NCBI RefSeq assembly: GCF_958450345.1
Contig: NC_088782.1
Coordinates: 91,248,858-91,312,857, forward strand
Length of the DNA: 64,000 nt
From: Calliphora vicina
Taxonomy: Eukaryota; Arthropoda; Insecta; Diptera; Calliphoridae
Reading direction: 5' to 3'
Under the pieces are notes generated by a model. That model searched no databases, was not told the origin of the DNA, and saw only the letters and a list, made by a program, of their open reading frames with translations. Each line of letters starts with the position of its first letter. Position 1 is the stretch's first letter. Below, piece by piece: positions 20,315 to 30,404 of this stretch. The position numbers and the translations under genes were made by a program.

Positions 20315-21647
20315 AATTAAAACCACTATAGAAAAATAGACAGACCTATTATTAAAGAAAGCAACCATTGAAAACGGTACTGTAACGACTTATTTTCTTA
20401 TTTTTACATTCATGACTACTTTTGTTTTTTATACTTTCTGTTCGTTATATTGAGCGTACAATTTTCGAAATATTCGCTATATAAGGTTGTCAATGTTAAA
20501 AATTTGGTGGTTTGTTTGATTTTTTTTTTGTATTTTTCTCATCATTCGTTATATCGAGCATACAATTTTTGAAACGTTCGTTATATAAGGTGGTCAATGT
20601 TACGAATTTGAACGTGCGTTAAATCGAATTTTCGTTAAAGTGAGATTCGTTATACCGAGATTTGACTGGATTTGATTTTAGACCTATGGTTTCTTGAGGA
20701 AACTTTCTTAGAATTTTCCGTAGATTGCGTTTCTGTTATACGTTTTTTTAGTTTTTGATCGTCCATACAATTCGACCCAGCCATTCGACATACTGGTAAA
20801 AACAATACCTTATCTTATAGCAATCGAAATATTTTTATCTGAGATAAAATCTATTTCATTTGAAGAGGACTTAAACTGAGTTTTGTTAGACAACTTACAA
20901 AAAAAGGTGAAGAAGTGGGGCTCTAGAAAATCAATTTCTAGAGTCCCACTCAAGGAAAACCAAAAATACCGTTTTCCTTTATTAACTATATTGTAGCAGT
21001 AGTTGAGCTTAACAACTTTTCTGAACATCACTTTGTGATATTTGGGCATGTAGAATGTCAAAATGCATGAAAAAGGCACACAAAAATTACAATTTCCCAT
21101 ATTTATTTATGAAAAATGGGATTTGGAAAATCCCGGAAATCCCGGGATTTAAAATTAAAAAATCCCGGGATTTTCCGGAACGGGATTCCCCGTTTGGCAT
21201 CTCTAGTCCCAATACACAAGCAATACATGCCGTCTGTGCATCAGATATTTTTTGTGCTGCTTTAGTTATAGCATCCACTGAAGTTGATGCAACAAGTTCA
21301 TCGACTCGCTTTCTTTTCGTGCGATGTGATGCTTTTTCCTAACTTAATTTGGGTCGACCTCTGCAATTGCTTGTACTTGGAACCCATACCAAACGCTTAC
21401 TCATAAACTGAATTTTTATAAGTTAAATTAAAATAACAGCACAAACTTCTTCACTAAATATTTCAGTATCTGGCCAATCACCAATGAATTTTAAAAGTGT
21501 AAAAATTATTTTCTGCTCCTCAGAATACAATAACTCCTTTTGCGAACGATTTGCTATATATTGTATAATTTCAATCATCACAGTTTTATTCAGTTTTATC
21601 TGTACCCAGATGTTGAAAATATCACGAATCTGAAGGTATGTTGACAC

Positions 21648-21964
21648 TAAAAATATTTACCAAAACAATTGGGGCAATTTTATATATGTCATAATACATA
21701 CTTGTGGCAATAATATATAAAAAAAGTAATTTTTGATATATTTTTTTAATTCACTTCTAAAGTTTGTCTCTGTTGAAAATTTTAACTTTGTATTGCAACT
21801 GCCTTTTAGCAAAAGGTACTATACATATGATCAATATTTGTAAACAATATCAGTGTTGAAAATTTAATTAGATATCAGACTTGCATTTTCAATAATTTCT
21901 TTAGCGACCTTTAGAAAAAAAATTTTTAATTTTACTGTCATAACCAAATGTATGCTATTCTTTA
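21648..21964. other. no gene seen
   Basis: AT-rich spacer without supported features. Confidence 0.4.
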
Positions 21965-21972
21965 CTATGTTG

Positions 21973-23027
21973 TAGAGATGAGCGATCCCGTGATTTTTGA
22001 AGAACGTCGTTCTCAGTGAACGTGGTTTATAAATCACTGTTCTTTTAAACAGTGACTGTGATCACGTTTTGTCTATGTTAAGCAAAATAACAATTATGTT
22101 AAGAAGAATACATTATGTATTATTTTCATTCTTAAATCTGTTCTTATGTTAACCAGAAACTAATATTTGCTGATTTAAAAACGTCTGTTAAAAAAAAACA
22201 TAGGAAAATAACAGAATTAAGCAAATGCAACAAAATGTTAAGAGAACTAACTGATATGTTACTAATATTTTATTTTACTTATATGTACACTGTGTTGGAG
22301 ATATATAAATTTATGCGCCTAAAAATATGCAGTAACTGTTGTTACCAGTGAATGTTGAAATATATAAAAGAACGACATTTAACAGTTTGTTGAAATACGT
22401 AAAAGAACGACATTAAAAGTACCTGTTACTTTCTCCATTTGTTACCAGTGATTTTTTAAAAACGTTACCAGTGAATGTTGAATAATATAAAAGAACGACA
22501 TTTAACAGTATGTTGAAAAATGTGGAGTAACGATATTAAAATTACCTGTTACTACAGTTGTTCCAGTGATTTTTCTAAAACGTTACCAGTGAATGTTGAA
22601 AAATATTAAGGAAAGATATTTAACAGTATGTTGAAAATATGAAAGAACGACTTAAATGTACCTGTTACTTGGTATATTCAGTAACTGTTGTTACCAGTGA
22701 TTTTTCAATCACAGTGATTAAATCACAGGTATGGAAATATCGCTCATCTCTAGTTGAAAGATACAAAAGAACGACATTTAACAGTATGTTGAAAAATGTG
22801 AAAGAACGATATTAAAAGTACCTGTTACTACAGTTGTTCCAGTGATTTTTCTAAAACGTTGCCTGAATGTTGAAGAAAATAAAAGAACAACATTTAACAG
22901 TATGTTGAAAAATATAAAAGAACGACTTAATTGTACCTGTTACTTGCAATATTCAGTAACTGTTGTTACCAGTGATTTTTCAATCACAGTGATTAAATCA
23001 CAGGTATGGAAATATCGCTCATCTCTA
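21973..23027. mobile_element. hAT-like element, TAGAGATGAGCGAT ends, internal tandem repeats
   Basis: Termini TAGAGATGAGCGAT / ATCGCTCATCTCTA, perfect 8-bp duplication CTATGTTG (21965-21972, 23028-23035). The interior from about 22330 is a tandem array. Units carry AAAGAACGAC, ATTTAACAGTATGTTGAAAA, TACCTGTTACT and GTTACCAGTGATTTTT in the same order, with some units shortened. A complete copy of the right terminus (GGAAATATCGCTCATCTCTA) is embedded at about 22734-22753, showing that the end was duplicated inside. No protein is encoded. Confidence 0.88.
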
Positions 23028-23035
23028 CTATGTTG

Positions 23036-23670
23036 CATAGTATGGAATGTATACAAACTCTAACTTTAAACCGCTATAATTTCAAAACTACTAAACAGTT
23101 TTCTTTAAAATTTTAAATATAATCTATTTGAAGTCTTTTCAGTTTAAATATTAAAAAAAAATAATTAAATTCCTACATAAGTTTTAACCATTTTTGGCCA
23201 ATCACTGTGCGCCATAATGGAAATGCCCATATATTGTTCCACAAAACACTGTGCGCCATAATGGAAATGCCCATATATTGTTCCACGAAACACTGTGAAA
23301 GAGTTGTGGCAACTTACTGAAATGATAGAATTTAAAAATTATTTAAATAAATATTTGTAAGCGGAAAATTAGACACTTTTATCCCAAAATATGCTGCGGC
23401 ACATTCAAGTTCCTTCATGAAAGCTTTTAAAACTGAACGAAATATAAAGATTTTGACAAACTTCATCTTAAAATCGATGAAAACCGTAAAAAATCGAAGT
23501 TTGTTATTTATTGGATAAAAAATATTTGATGTGTTAAAAATCATCTCTGTATAATTGTTTTAAGACTTAAATCAATTAGTGAACCAATACATTTAGCTTG
23601 TATTTATTCTTCTTAATTCAAAAATAACATTAACAAAATTCCAACAAAATTGTGTTTTTGTACATATAAA
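23036..23670. repeat. 44-bp tandem duplication at 23203-23297 in otherwise empty DNA
   Basis: CACTGTGCGCCATAATGG with the following ATGCCCATATATTGTTCCAC is repeated at 23203 and 23247, with a third CACTGTG at 23291 (period 44). The rest of the interval has no supported gene. Confidence 0.75.
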
Positions 23671-25740
23671 TTTTTTTTTTTTTTTTTTTTTTCATCATTT
23701 ATTTATTGTATCTTCATTATTTAATGAACTAACAATAAGTGGTTCAATTCTTATATCTAATATTATTATTTAATTAGTCCAGCCAGTGCCGGACGAAAAA
23801 ATTTTGTGTTCATGGTTGTTTTGGTTAAATTGGCATTCTTCCTTCTAGATTAGGTCTGCTGTGTCCCTCCTTCTTAATCGAGTGTGGCCACGGTTATCTA
23901 ATATGTTGCGGGCCAGCGGGTTTGGGTGAACTTCAAGTTTTTTTAAATATTTTTGTACGTTTTTCGAGATTTCAGTTTTTACAATGGGCACGTTTAGATC
24001 TTTGTGTATATTCGCGTTTTTGATATACCAGGGGGCAACTGTGATCATTCTTAGAAACTTGTTTTGGCGTCTTTGGATCTTTTCTACATTTGACGCTGAG
24101 GCCGTGCCCCATAACTGTATGCCATAATACCATATCGGTTTTATGATCATGTTATAAAGTAGAAGTTTACAATCTAAACTAAGCGTGGAGTTTCTGCCAA
24201 TAAGCCAATTAATTTGAATTGATTTCAATTTTATTTGAGTCAACTTTGCATCTATATGACTTTTCCATGTAAGGCGACGATCGAGATGTATTCCGAGGTA
24301 TTTCACTTCCGATTGTTGAATTATTGTTTGGTTATTGATATGAATAGGGGGGCATGATTCTCTACGCAATGTAAATGTAATGTGTGTACATTTTTGCTCG
24401 TTGACTTTAATTTTCTATTGTTTTAACCATTTTTTAATTCAAATATGTGGTTTTGTAAGTAACGAGACGCTTGTTGAGGGTTTTCATGAATGCTTAGAAT
24501 AGCAGTATCATCAGCAAATGTTGATGTATGAGTGCGATTGTTAGTTGGCATATCAGACGAATACATCAAATATAAAAAAGGTCCCAGGATACTGCCTTGG
24601 GGGACTCCAGCTTCAATGGGTTGTGCAGTACTTAAAAAGTTTCCCTCTTTAACCTTAAATGTTCGACCAGTTAAATAGCTTTCCAACAGCTTATGTGTGT
24701 TTGCCGGTAAATTTTGACTCAATTTGTATATTAATCCAGCATGCCATACCTTATCAAACGCTTGAGAGATGTCGATGAAGAGTGCAGAACAGTATTTCTT
24801 TTCTTCAAACGCTTTTCTCACCATATTTACAAGTCTATGGGTTTGTTCGATAGTACTGTGTTTTCTTCTAAATCCAAATTGATGATTCGGAATACAATTG
24901 TTTTCAGTTAACATCGGGTACAACTTGTTCATAAGTATCTTCTCAAATAGCTTTGATATATTAGACAATAGGCTGATGGGTCTGTATGATTCTACTTTTG
25001 TGTGATCTTTTCCCGGCTTGGGTATCATGGTAACCAGTGAAACCTTCCATTCTGGAGGATAATATTCAAGTCGTAATATAGCATTAAAAATAAAAAGAAT
25101 TATTTTTATTGCTATCCGGGGTAGCTCCATAAGCATCTTGTTGCTGATCTTATCCATACCATACCAGGCGCTTTCTTGGGATTTAAACCAGCAATAGCAT
25201 TTTCGATCTCTCGAATCTCAAAACGTAGGGGTACGGCTGCTCCAAAATAGGGTGCAACAGGTGGCAACTCAATTGCTTCGTTTGATGTGTTCGGTGTAAA
25301 TACTTTTTTTAAATGATTAACAAACAGATTCCCTTTTTCAGTATCATTTCTTGCCCAACCACCACTTGAATTTCGCAAGGGGGACTTACATATAACGGGT
25401 CTTTTAAGATTTTTTGTTGCTCGCCATAATGAGTAATCCGATTGCGGGGTTGCGTCCAGGCTTTCTAAATATTTATTCAATGATTCCATTTTTCGAAATT
25501 CCAAGAGCTTTTTAAGTCTTTTTATACAATCTTTAAGCTTCGATTTTAGTTGGGGGTATCTGTGCAATTGCCACTCTCTTCGAAATCTTTTTTCATTTAA
25601 GAGCCGTTCGACATCTGCAGAATTAATTCTATTATATCTGAATTGTCGGGGTGTTTGGGTAGCATGTTGAGCAGCCATTCTGAGATTTTTATCGAAATTG
25701 ATAAGAGAGTGATCGATTTTTTGGATAAGTTTCATTGTTA
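23671..25740 (-). mobile_element. Jockey-like LINE, 5'-truncated
   Basis: A minus-strand LINE whose 3' end is a 22-base poly-A (T run at 23671-23692), then 3' UTR, with coding sequence at 23845-25735. It lacks the endonuclease and the 5' region, as expected from incomplete reverse transcription. It is close kin to the plus-strand copy at 51681-54214; the two share long identical protein stretches. Confidence 0.9.
23845..25735 (-). pseudogene. LINE reverse transcriptase (Jockey-like), frameshifted
   Basis: The polypeptide would copy LINE RNA at a nicked target. In order: a linker region between endonuclease and RT (NKYLESLDATPQSDYSLW, NPKKAPGM), then RT blocks YRPISLLSNISKLFEKIL, HQFGFRRKHSTIEQTHR, ALFIDISQAFDKVWHAGL, GVPQGSILGPFLYLMY and TFADDTAILS. 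The catalytic aspartates in FIDISQAF and FADD are intact. After a frame break near 24370-24420 the thumb/C-terminal region follows (VKYLGIHLDRRLTWKSHI, PIWYYGIQLWG), ending in GHTRLRRRDTADLI. At least two frame breaks (about 25130 and 24400) disable it. Confidence 0.88.
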
Positions 25741-25810
25741 TTTAATAAATTTTAATTTATAAAGTTGATACAAAATTCAAAAATATATTTTTTATTCCTG
25801 TACTGAGTGC

Positions 25811-26077
25811 AAAAGTGATGTATTATGGAGCGACTCTGCATATGCATTAAAACCTTATGTTTTGGTGCCGTAGAAATCAGCGTTCTTTGGTTCAATGCAA
25901 CACAAATTTAATTTAGTTCATTCATCAGCTAGAAATATAGTAGAGAGAACTATAGGGAACTTAAAAAGTCGTTTTAGAAGCCTTCAGATGTGTCTTCCCT
26001 ATAGTCCGCCGAAAGTAGTAAAAATTGTAAATGTTTGCTGCGCTCTGCACAATATTTGCAAACATTCACCCTTATAG
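25811..26077 (+). pseudogene. PIF/Harbinger transposase, C-terminal relic
   Basis: In one frame the plus strand reads LWSDSAYALKPYVLVP, a stop, then FNLVHSSARNIVERTIGNLK followed by SRFRSL and VVKIVNVCCALHNIC. This is the end of the HARBI1/DDE_4 nuclease domain: D-S-x-Y-x-L-K-P-x-(L/M)-x-x-P, then N-x-x-H-S-x-x-R-x-x-V-E-R, then C-x-x-L-H-N. The in-frame TAG after VLVP and loss of the upstream domain make it dead. It lies 60 bases from a Harbinger-type MITE and may mark the family that mobilised the TTA/TAA elements here. Confidence 0.78.
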
Positions 26078-26137
26078 TGCATTTACACCTACGCCATAAA
26101 TTTATTATAAGTTGTTTATGGTGATAAACTAGTTTAA

Positions 26138-26817
26138 AGGTAGGATCACACGATTGCCGCAATGCACCAATTATTGGTCTATTTTATACGTCAATCGTGT
26201 GATTTCACAACTTATTGGCTCATATGTCAAACCACAACAATATTGTGCTTATTTGGCCCAATCAAATGCAACCCTGGTACGGCAATCATGTGAATGCTTG
26301 ATAGGCAACATGCACCAATAAAAAAGTTAAAAATACACCAATATTTATTGTGTTCTAGTGCGGCAATCAAAGAAGACAATTAGCGCCAATATTAATTTTT
26401 GTAAATGAAATATTGTTTTTGTGAGCCACTCTATGACCAACATACATCTTTTAACATTTCTTTATTAATTTTTTTATATGATAATTAAGGCCGACGCAAT
26501 TTTCTTTTTTTATTTAACAAATATTTTTTTCAAAAACAGATTGGTTTTACATTTATGTAAACAAAACAAAATTTAACATCTAGCACAACAGCTGTTTCTC
26601 TGAGTTGCCGTAAACTAGAACAATCGTGTGACTTAAATGCGACAATTATTGCCACTAAATCGCTTTGCGCCAATTTACGACAATCAAATTTATATAAAAT
26701 GAAGCAATCATGTGACTGCAGAGAATTTGATTGGGACAATTTCTTTATTGGGCCCCAATTCAGCACAATAAAAATTGTATTAAATTGGTTCATTGCGGCA
26801 ATCGTGTGATCCTACCT
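26138..26817. mobile_element. 680-bp MITE, AGGTAGGATCACACGATTGC ends
   Basis: TIRs AGGTAGGATCACACGATTGC continue to GGCAATG. Flanks are TAA on both sides (26135-26137, 26818-26820), or TTAA if one T of the right terminus was lost. The word GGCAATCGTGTGAT and close variants recur at about 26201, 26281, 26619 and 26703 in both orientations. There is no coding sequence. The start AGGTAGGATCACAC resembles the THAP element at 13943. Confidence 0.85.
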
Positions 26818-26820
26818 TAA

Positions 26821-27364
26821 GAAACTTGTTTATCCATACAAAACAAAAACTGGTTTGTAACTAGCTTTTGAGATAAACTAGTTACAAACAACGAGTTTTT
26901 GATAATGGAACTCTGTTTTTCAAAATTTTTCTGGCAACGCTGATAACATTTGACATTTGCTCAAAAATAAAAAAAACTGTTTTCTTTTAAAAAAATAGCC
27001 AAACTGTAAGAAAAAGTTTAAAAAATGTATTAAAAAGTTTTTTTATATAATCCGGACAACGAAAATGAATGGTCTCGTATAGTAGGAAATTTTGTATATA
27101 TCTCTTAATTTAACCTAAAAATTAGATAAAAAGTGTGTTTGTAGCTTATGTAATTCTTTATTCAATTCATATGTAAAATAAAAGTAAAAACCATTTAAAT
27201 AAGACTGTAAATTAACAAAAAAATCTGCTAAAAGCCAAACTCGAACATTTAACATCGTATGCTAAAAAGGTAACAATAATATAAAAATCATTACTTTGTA
27301 TGGTATCCTTTTGCTTGAATAAACATTTATAGTCTCTTAGGCATACTTTCCACTAGTTTGCGGC
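26821..27364. other. no gene seen
   Basis: AT-rich. GGCAACGCTG near 26932 looks like an isolated hAT terminus without a partner. TAACTAGTTT/AAACTAGTTA-type words surround 26820-26890. Confidence 0.4.
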
Positions 27365-27610
27365 AAACCCACAGTGGTATGAGAATAAAAAAAGAGGGAA
27401 ATAAATCTGTAACTTCTAAACCCTTACGCCGATTTGAATGAAATTTCACATGCGCAAAGAGGAAGTGTAGTCGACTTTATGTTTTGAATTTGGACCTCAT
27501 GACCCTACCAGGAGCGGGACCAGGGGTTCCCAAAGTAGGACACCTCGGGTATTTTCAATTTTTAAAATGATCCTAATTCTTCGTTTGTGTTCCAATTTAA
27601 AAAAAAATAC
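27365..27610. repeat. dispersed repeat also at 35085-35205 and 39340-39430
   Basis: The segment with GGAAATAAATCTGTAACTTC and GAAATTTCACATGCGCAAAG matches the reverse complement of 39340-39430. The adjoining AAAGTAGGACACCTCGGGTA segment with AACACAAACGAAG (on the other strand) matches the reverse complement of 35085-35205. All three are pieces of one non-coding repeat family. A related piece (CGAGCCCTTANCGCCAAATT, TCGTAAGCGACA) links 29688-29720 to 39600-39640. Confidence 0.75.
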
Positions 27611-27646
27611 ACATACGGAATCTCCTCGTCGAGCACTACATAGTGG

Positions 27647-29010
27647 CTACACGTCCAATACTCCGCGAATGATGTAATCTATAGTCTTTATTCCTCGCTT
27701 CCTGAGCTTCCTCGGACAGAATACCTGATACAAATAATCAATTAAAATGTAAGAAAAATGCACCAGAATCTTATGCACAGTTACAGGCATGTAGTACCAG
27801 TCATAGAGATCAACAAACAACTTGGCAGTATCCATGCAATATATATGAAATTTGTTAGTGTCGATCGCTGCATTACAATTTATTGCGGCCAAAATAATTT
27901 TAAATCTATGTATTAATTCTTCTGTTATGCCAATTACGTCTGCAGTTTTGGCTGGATTTTCGAAAAACCTTCTTGCCGTATTGCCATCGTTTGTTGTGAC
28001 CATACCTTGCTTCACTGCATCCACATTTATGCCCAGTTTTAGAGTGTCCAAAAAACCGGTTTCCGGTTTAACCGAAAAAGTGTGTTTTTGAAAAAATCGT
28101 TTTCGATTGTTGTCTTTTAAAAAAACCAATTAAGTGGTTTCGGTTTTTGTCTTCAAAAAACCGGTACCAGTTCATATTAAATTTTTATTTAATGGAAATT
28201 TAGCATTTTTGAATTCTTTATGCAATTATTTTATATCTTTTACGAAATGTTGTCAAATGCTACAATTTTCTATAAAATAAATCAATATTTTTAAAAATGG
28301 TATCAAAGTATTTCATAAATATGTTTGAATGAGCTTTAGAAAATATATTTCATTAAAATCGGTTTGTCAAAAAACCTATAAGTTAAAAAAACGGAAACCG
28401 TTGGAGTTTACAAATATGAAAAAACCGGTTGACCGGTTTTTGGATACTCTACCCAGTGTCAACTTTAATCTCTTCTGAATTTCAGCTGTATTTGCCGCCA
28501 TTTCAATTTTTGTATAACTGTCTGTTCTCCATTTTTGAAACTTAGACGGTAAGAAATGTGGAAAATGCACTCCATAAATTTGATTATCGCATGCAAGGGA
28601 GAAATACCAAATGCAATTGCTTCTTCCGAAAATTTCCTCAAAATCACCGCATCTAAACAATTCATTTCTGTTGGCTTCGCTCCACATATGAAAGATGAGC
28701 TTCTAGAAATCGTAGTAGCTACTTTCCCTTCAATCATTGTTAATTTCAATGTGTCAAAGTTTCTGCTAAGCAATTCAACAGTATTTCTTAAATTTGCTAT
28801 TTCGTCATTAACACGACTGACCTCGGAATTTATAACTTCAGCTGTTTCTTGTATAAATTCAAAAAGGGACTCGGCAGGTTTATTACCTAGCCCATCCAAA
28901 AACTTCTCGGCGGCTCGCCGTCTCTGGTGGTGGGGTTTTTCTCGCCCTGTTGGGCTGGAGGAACCCGAAGTCTTGTTCGCAGTTCATTTACTGGCAGGTG
29001 AGGCTTGAGT
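27647..29010 (-). pseudogene. unnamed mobile-element gene, C-terminal part, split by a hAT MITE
   Basis: Minus strand from about 29010: a proline/arginine-rich lead-in (PTGREKPHHQRRRAAEKF), then a coiled-coil-like stretch (INSEVSRVNDEIANLRNTVE). Then AIAFGISPLHAIIKFMECIF, HISYRLSFKNGEQ and, after a frame slip, AANTAEIQKRLKLTLG. A 412-bp MITE (28040-28451) interrupts it. It continues INVDAVKQGMVTTNDGNTA, RRFFENPAKTADVIGI, then the segment LYDWYYMPVTVHKILVHFSY and a stop at 27647. From memory, D-G-N-T-A-R-R-F-F and M-P-x-(S/T)-V-H-K-(I/L)-L-(I/V)-H-G belong to multicopy uncharacterised proteins of arthropods and cnidarians. I believe the fragment at 18551-21647 is the N-terminal half of the same kind of protein, but cannot prove it here. 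Confidence 0.6.
28040..28451. mobile_element. hAT MITE, TAGAGTGTCC ends with CCGGTT arrays
   Basis: Ends TAGAGTGTCCAAAAAACCGG and CCGGTTTTTGGATACTCTA. Flanks CCCAGTTT and CCCAGTGT (28032-28039, 28452-28459) match in 7 of 8 bases. Arrays of AACCGGTT-like words (AAAACCGGTTTCCGGTTTAA on the left; AAACCGGTTGACCGG on the right) fill both ends. The element cleanly splits the unnamed gene inside the codons around L-G / I-N. Confidence 0.85.
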
Positions 29011-29042
29011 ACCCGAAATCGCTTGAACTTATTCAAAAAATA

Positions 29043-29121
29043 AATCTCGATATAACGAATTTTTCGATTTAACGAATGGGCCTGACAATATATCCGGATA
29101 TGACAATACCGGGATTTGCCT
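29043..29121. mobile_element. short Tigger/pogo-type remnant
   Basis: The right end CCGGGATTTGCCTG is the reverse complement of the Tigger terminus at 19619. The left part has AAATCTCGATATAACGAA and CGATTTAACGAA. Only about 80 bases survive, so it is either a tiny MITE or a deletion product. Confidence 0.6.
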
Positions 29122-29642
29122 GTATATTTTTTTCCAAAGCTGTTTTTTTATTTTTTGGAAAATTTTTTTTTTCGAATTGTTATTTTATAATTTAAATTTT
29201 TTGTTTTTAAATTTTTTTTTTTAAATTAAAAATATTATTATCGATTTTGACCCATTGTCGTTGCAAAGGTCTTTGAAATATCTATCATTATATATCCATA
29301 TTGTCTATATTAATGACTTAGTAATCCTAATATAGCTCAAAAATCGAGGTTTTCCTGGTTTTTTTCCTCATATCTCAGCCATTTGTGGACCGATTTTGCT
29401 GATTTTAAATAGGAAACTTCTCGAAAGCATGTCTGACAGAATTATTGATGATTTGGATCCCGAAGATATCTGGAGTCTTCAGAAAATAGATTTCAACAGA
29501 CATGCTGGCATGGCTTAATCGATTCCGCTATCTATAAGGATCCAGAATATATATACTTTATAGGGTCGGAAAATTATATTGTGGAAAATACAAACGGAAT
29601 GACAAACTTATATATACCCTTCTCACGAAGGTGAAGGGTATA
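29122..29642 (+). mobile_element. mini-me-like element, copy C (5' end missing)
   Basis: Poly-T tract, conserved block with TTGTGGACCGATTTTGCTGA, then the microsatellite position, which here holds only one CAGA unit (CAACAGACATGCTGGCATGG). The 3' block and terminal GGTGAAGGGTATA follow. Confidence 0.82.
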
Positions 29643-30400
29643 AAAATATATTTAGAAATTTAAAATGTGGAAATTATTTCAAATACATATCGAGCCCTTA
29701 GCGCCAAATTATCGTAAGCGACAAAACAAAAATTTTACAGGAGAATGTTTTTTTCGATTATTTTGAAATTTATACATAGAATTAAACATTTTATGATGCG
29801 ATATATTATAATTTCGTTCAAGCTATTTGTCTATTTTTCAAAAATATTTATAACTTTTGACAATTAAAAATACATGGAATACTTTATTGAAAAATATGAC
29901 AGAAAATGTTTTTTATTGAATTTTTGCATAGATACAAATTTTTCGAATTGAAATAAAATATTTATTTATGAATAGTTTTTAACGAAATTTCACAGTTATG
30001 TAAAATTTTCTATTTAAAATGGAAAAATAAAAACGAATTTTGAAATTTATTATCAGCAATCCCGAAATTCCCAAAAAACTGTTGAAAAATCCCAAAAATG
30101 GAAATTTTTAGATTTTTGGCTATAATATCCATACCAGGGACGGAGTTATCGGAATCCTTTACAAAATAATTAAAAGCATATTGGGCCATCTAAAATCGGT
30201 TATTATATTTTGATATCGAATATGCGATTTGAGATTTTTTGCCCTAAAATTTAATTTTACATAAAAAATAGGTGTTTTTTGAATAGTCCCAAAAATTTTT
30301 TATTTTTCATTTAAAATATTTTATGAAAACTTAGCTTTCAGAAAGTATAAATTCATTATACATCCTCTTAGAAATTTTTTGCGATAACTTAAAAATAAAA
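29643..30400. other. no gene seen; short AATCCC words
   Basis: AT-rich. A short patch at 30050-30110 (AATCCCGAAATTCCCAAAAA) resembles the CCCGGGATT arrays but has no partner. 29688-29720 belongs to a dispersed repeat. Confidence 0.4.
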
Positions 30401-30404
30401 AATA

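Larger units (their letters stand above)
19619..20668 (-). mobile_element. Tigger/pogo-type element relic
   Basis: TIRs CAGGCAAATCCCGGTATAAC and (reverse complement of right end) CAGTCAAATCTCGGTATAAC are the Tigger/pogo type. Internal words TTCGTTATATCGAG, TTCGTTATATAAGG and ACGAACG repeat near both ends. A transposase remnant is at 19690-19900. The expected TA target duplication is not preserved at either edge. Confidence 0.8.
19452..20772. mobile_element. TIR element inside the hAT element
   Basis: A block around 19490-19555 (AGAAAATTCTAAGAAA, CAAGAAACCATAAG, TCTAAAATCAAATC) is repeated in inverted orientation at about 20670-20745. The arms enclose the Tigger relic. Exact ends are approximate and no target duplication was identified. 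Confidence 0.6.
19238..21205. mobile_element. hAT-like element, TAGAGATGC ends with CCCGGGATTT arrays
   Basis: Termini TAGAGATGCTAATCGGG and CCCCGTTTGGCATCTCTA are followed inward by arrays of AAATCCCGGGATTT-like palindromic words (19270-19320; 21116-21190). A perfect 8-bp duplication GTCCCAAT flanks it (19230-19237, 21206-21213). The element itself carries no transposase; its interior is occupied by younger insertions. Confidence 0.9.
18789..21231. mobile_element. MITE with GGCATGTATNGCTTGTG ends, split by a hAT element
   Basis: The left end reads GGCATGTATGCTTGTG... followed shortly by GTATTGGGACAT. The right end, reverse-complemented, reads GGCATGTATTGCTTGTGTAT, then TGGGACAT once the hAT element (19238-21205) is removed. 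Without that insertion the element is about 475 bp and rich in CATATG. It interrupts the unnamed gene between AQT and SDP. Confidence 0.6.
18551..21647 (-). pseudogene. unnamed mobile-element gene, N-terminal part, split by nested insertions
   Basis: Reading down the minus strand, 21647-21232 gives a region with IFTLLKFIGDWPDTEIFSEE, then a basic GRPKLS...RTKRKRVDELVAST stretch and ITKAAQKISDAQT. After the insertion stack (18789-21231) it resumes as SDPRFSKLSMEQALALYI, then LSVRQYNMMRKVVNSIHEDC and PTYYLILETEKKYSGG, to a stop at 18551. From memory, G-R-P-K-L-x-F...R-(S/T)-K-R-R followed by L-S-x-x-Q-Y-x-x-(I/L)-R...Y-P-T/S-Y occurs in large families of uncharacterised, repeat-associated proteins in arthropods and cnidarians. 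I cannot assign a transposon superfamily. A stop in the basic segment and the insertions make it dead. Confidence 0.55.
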
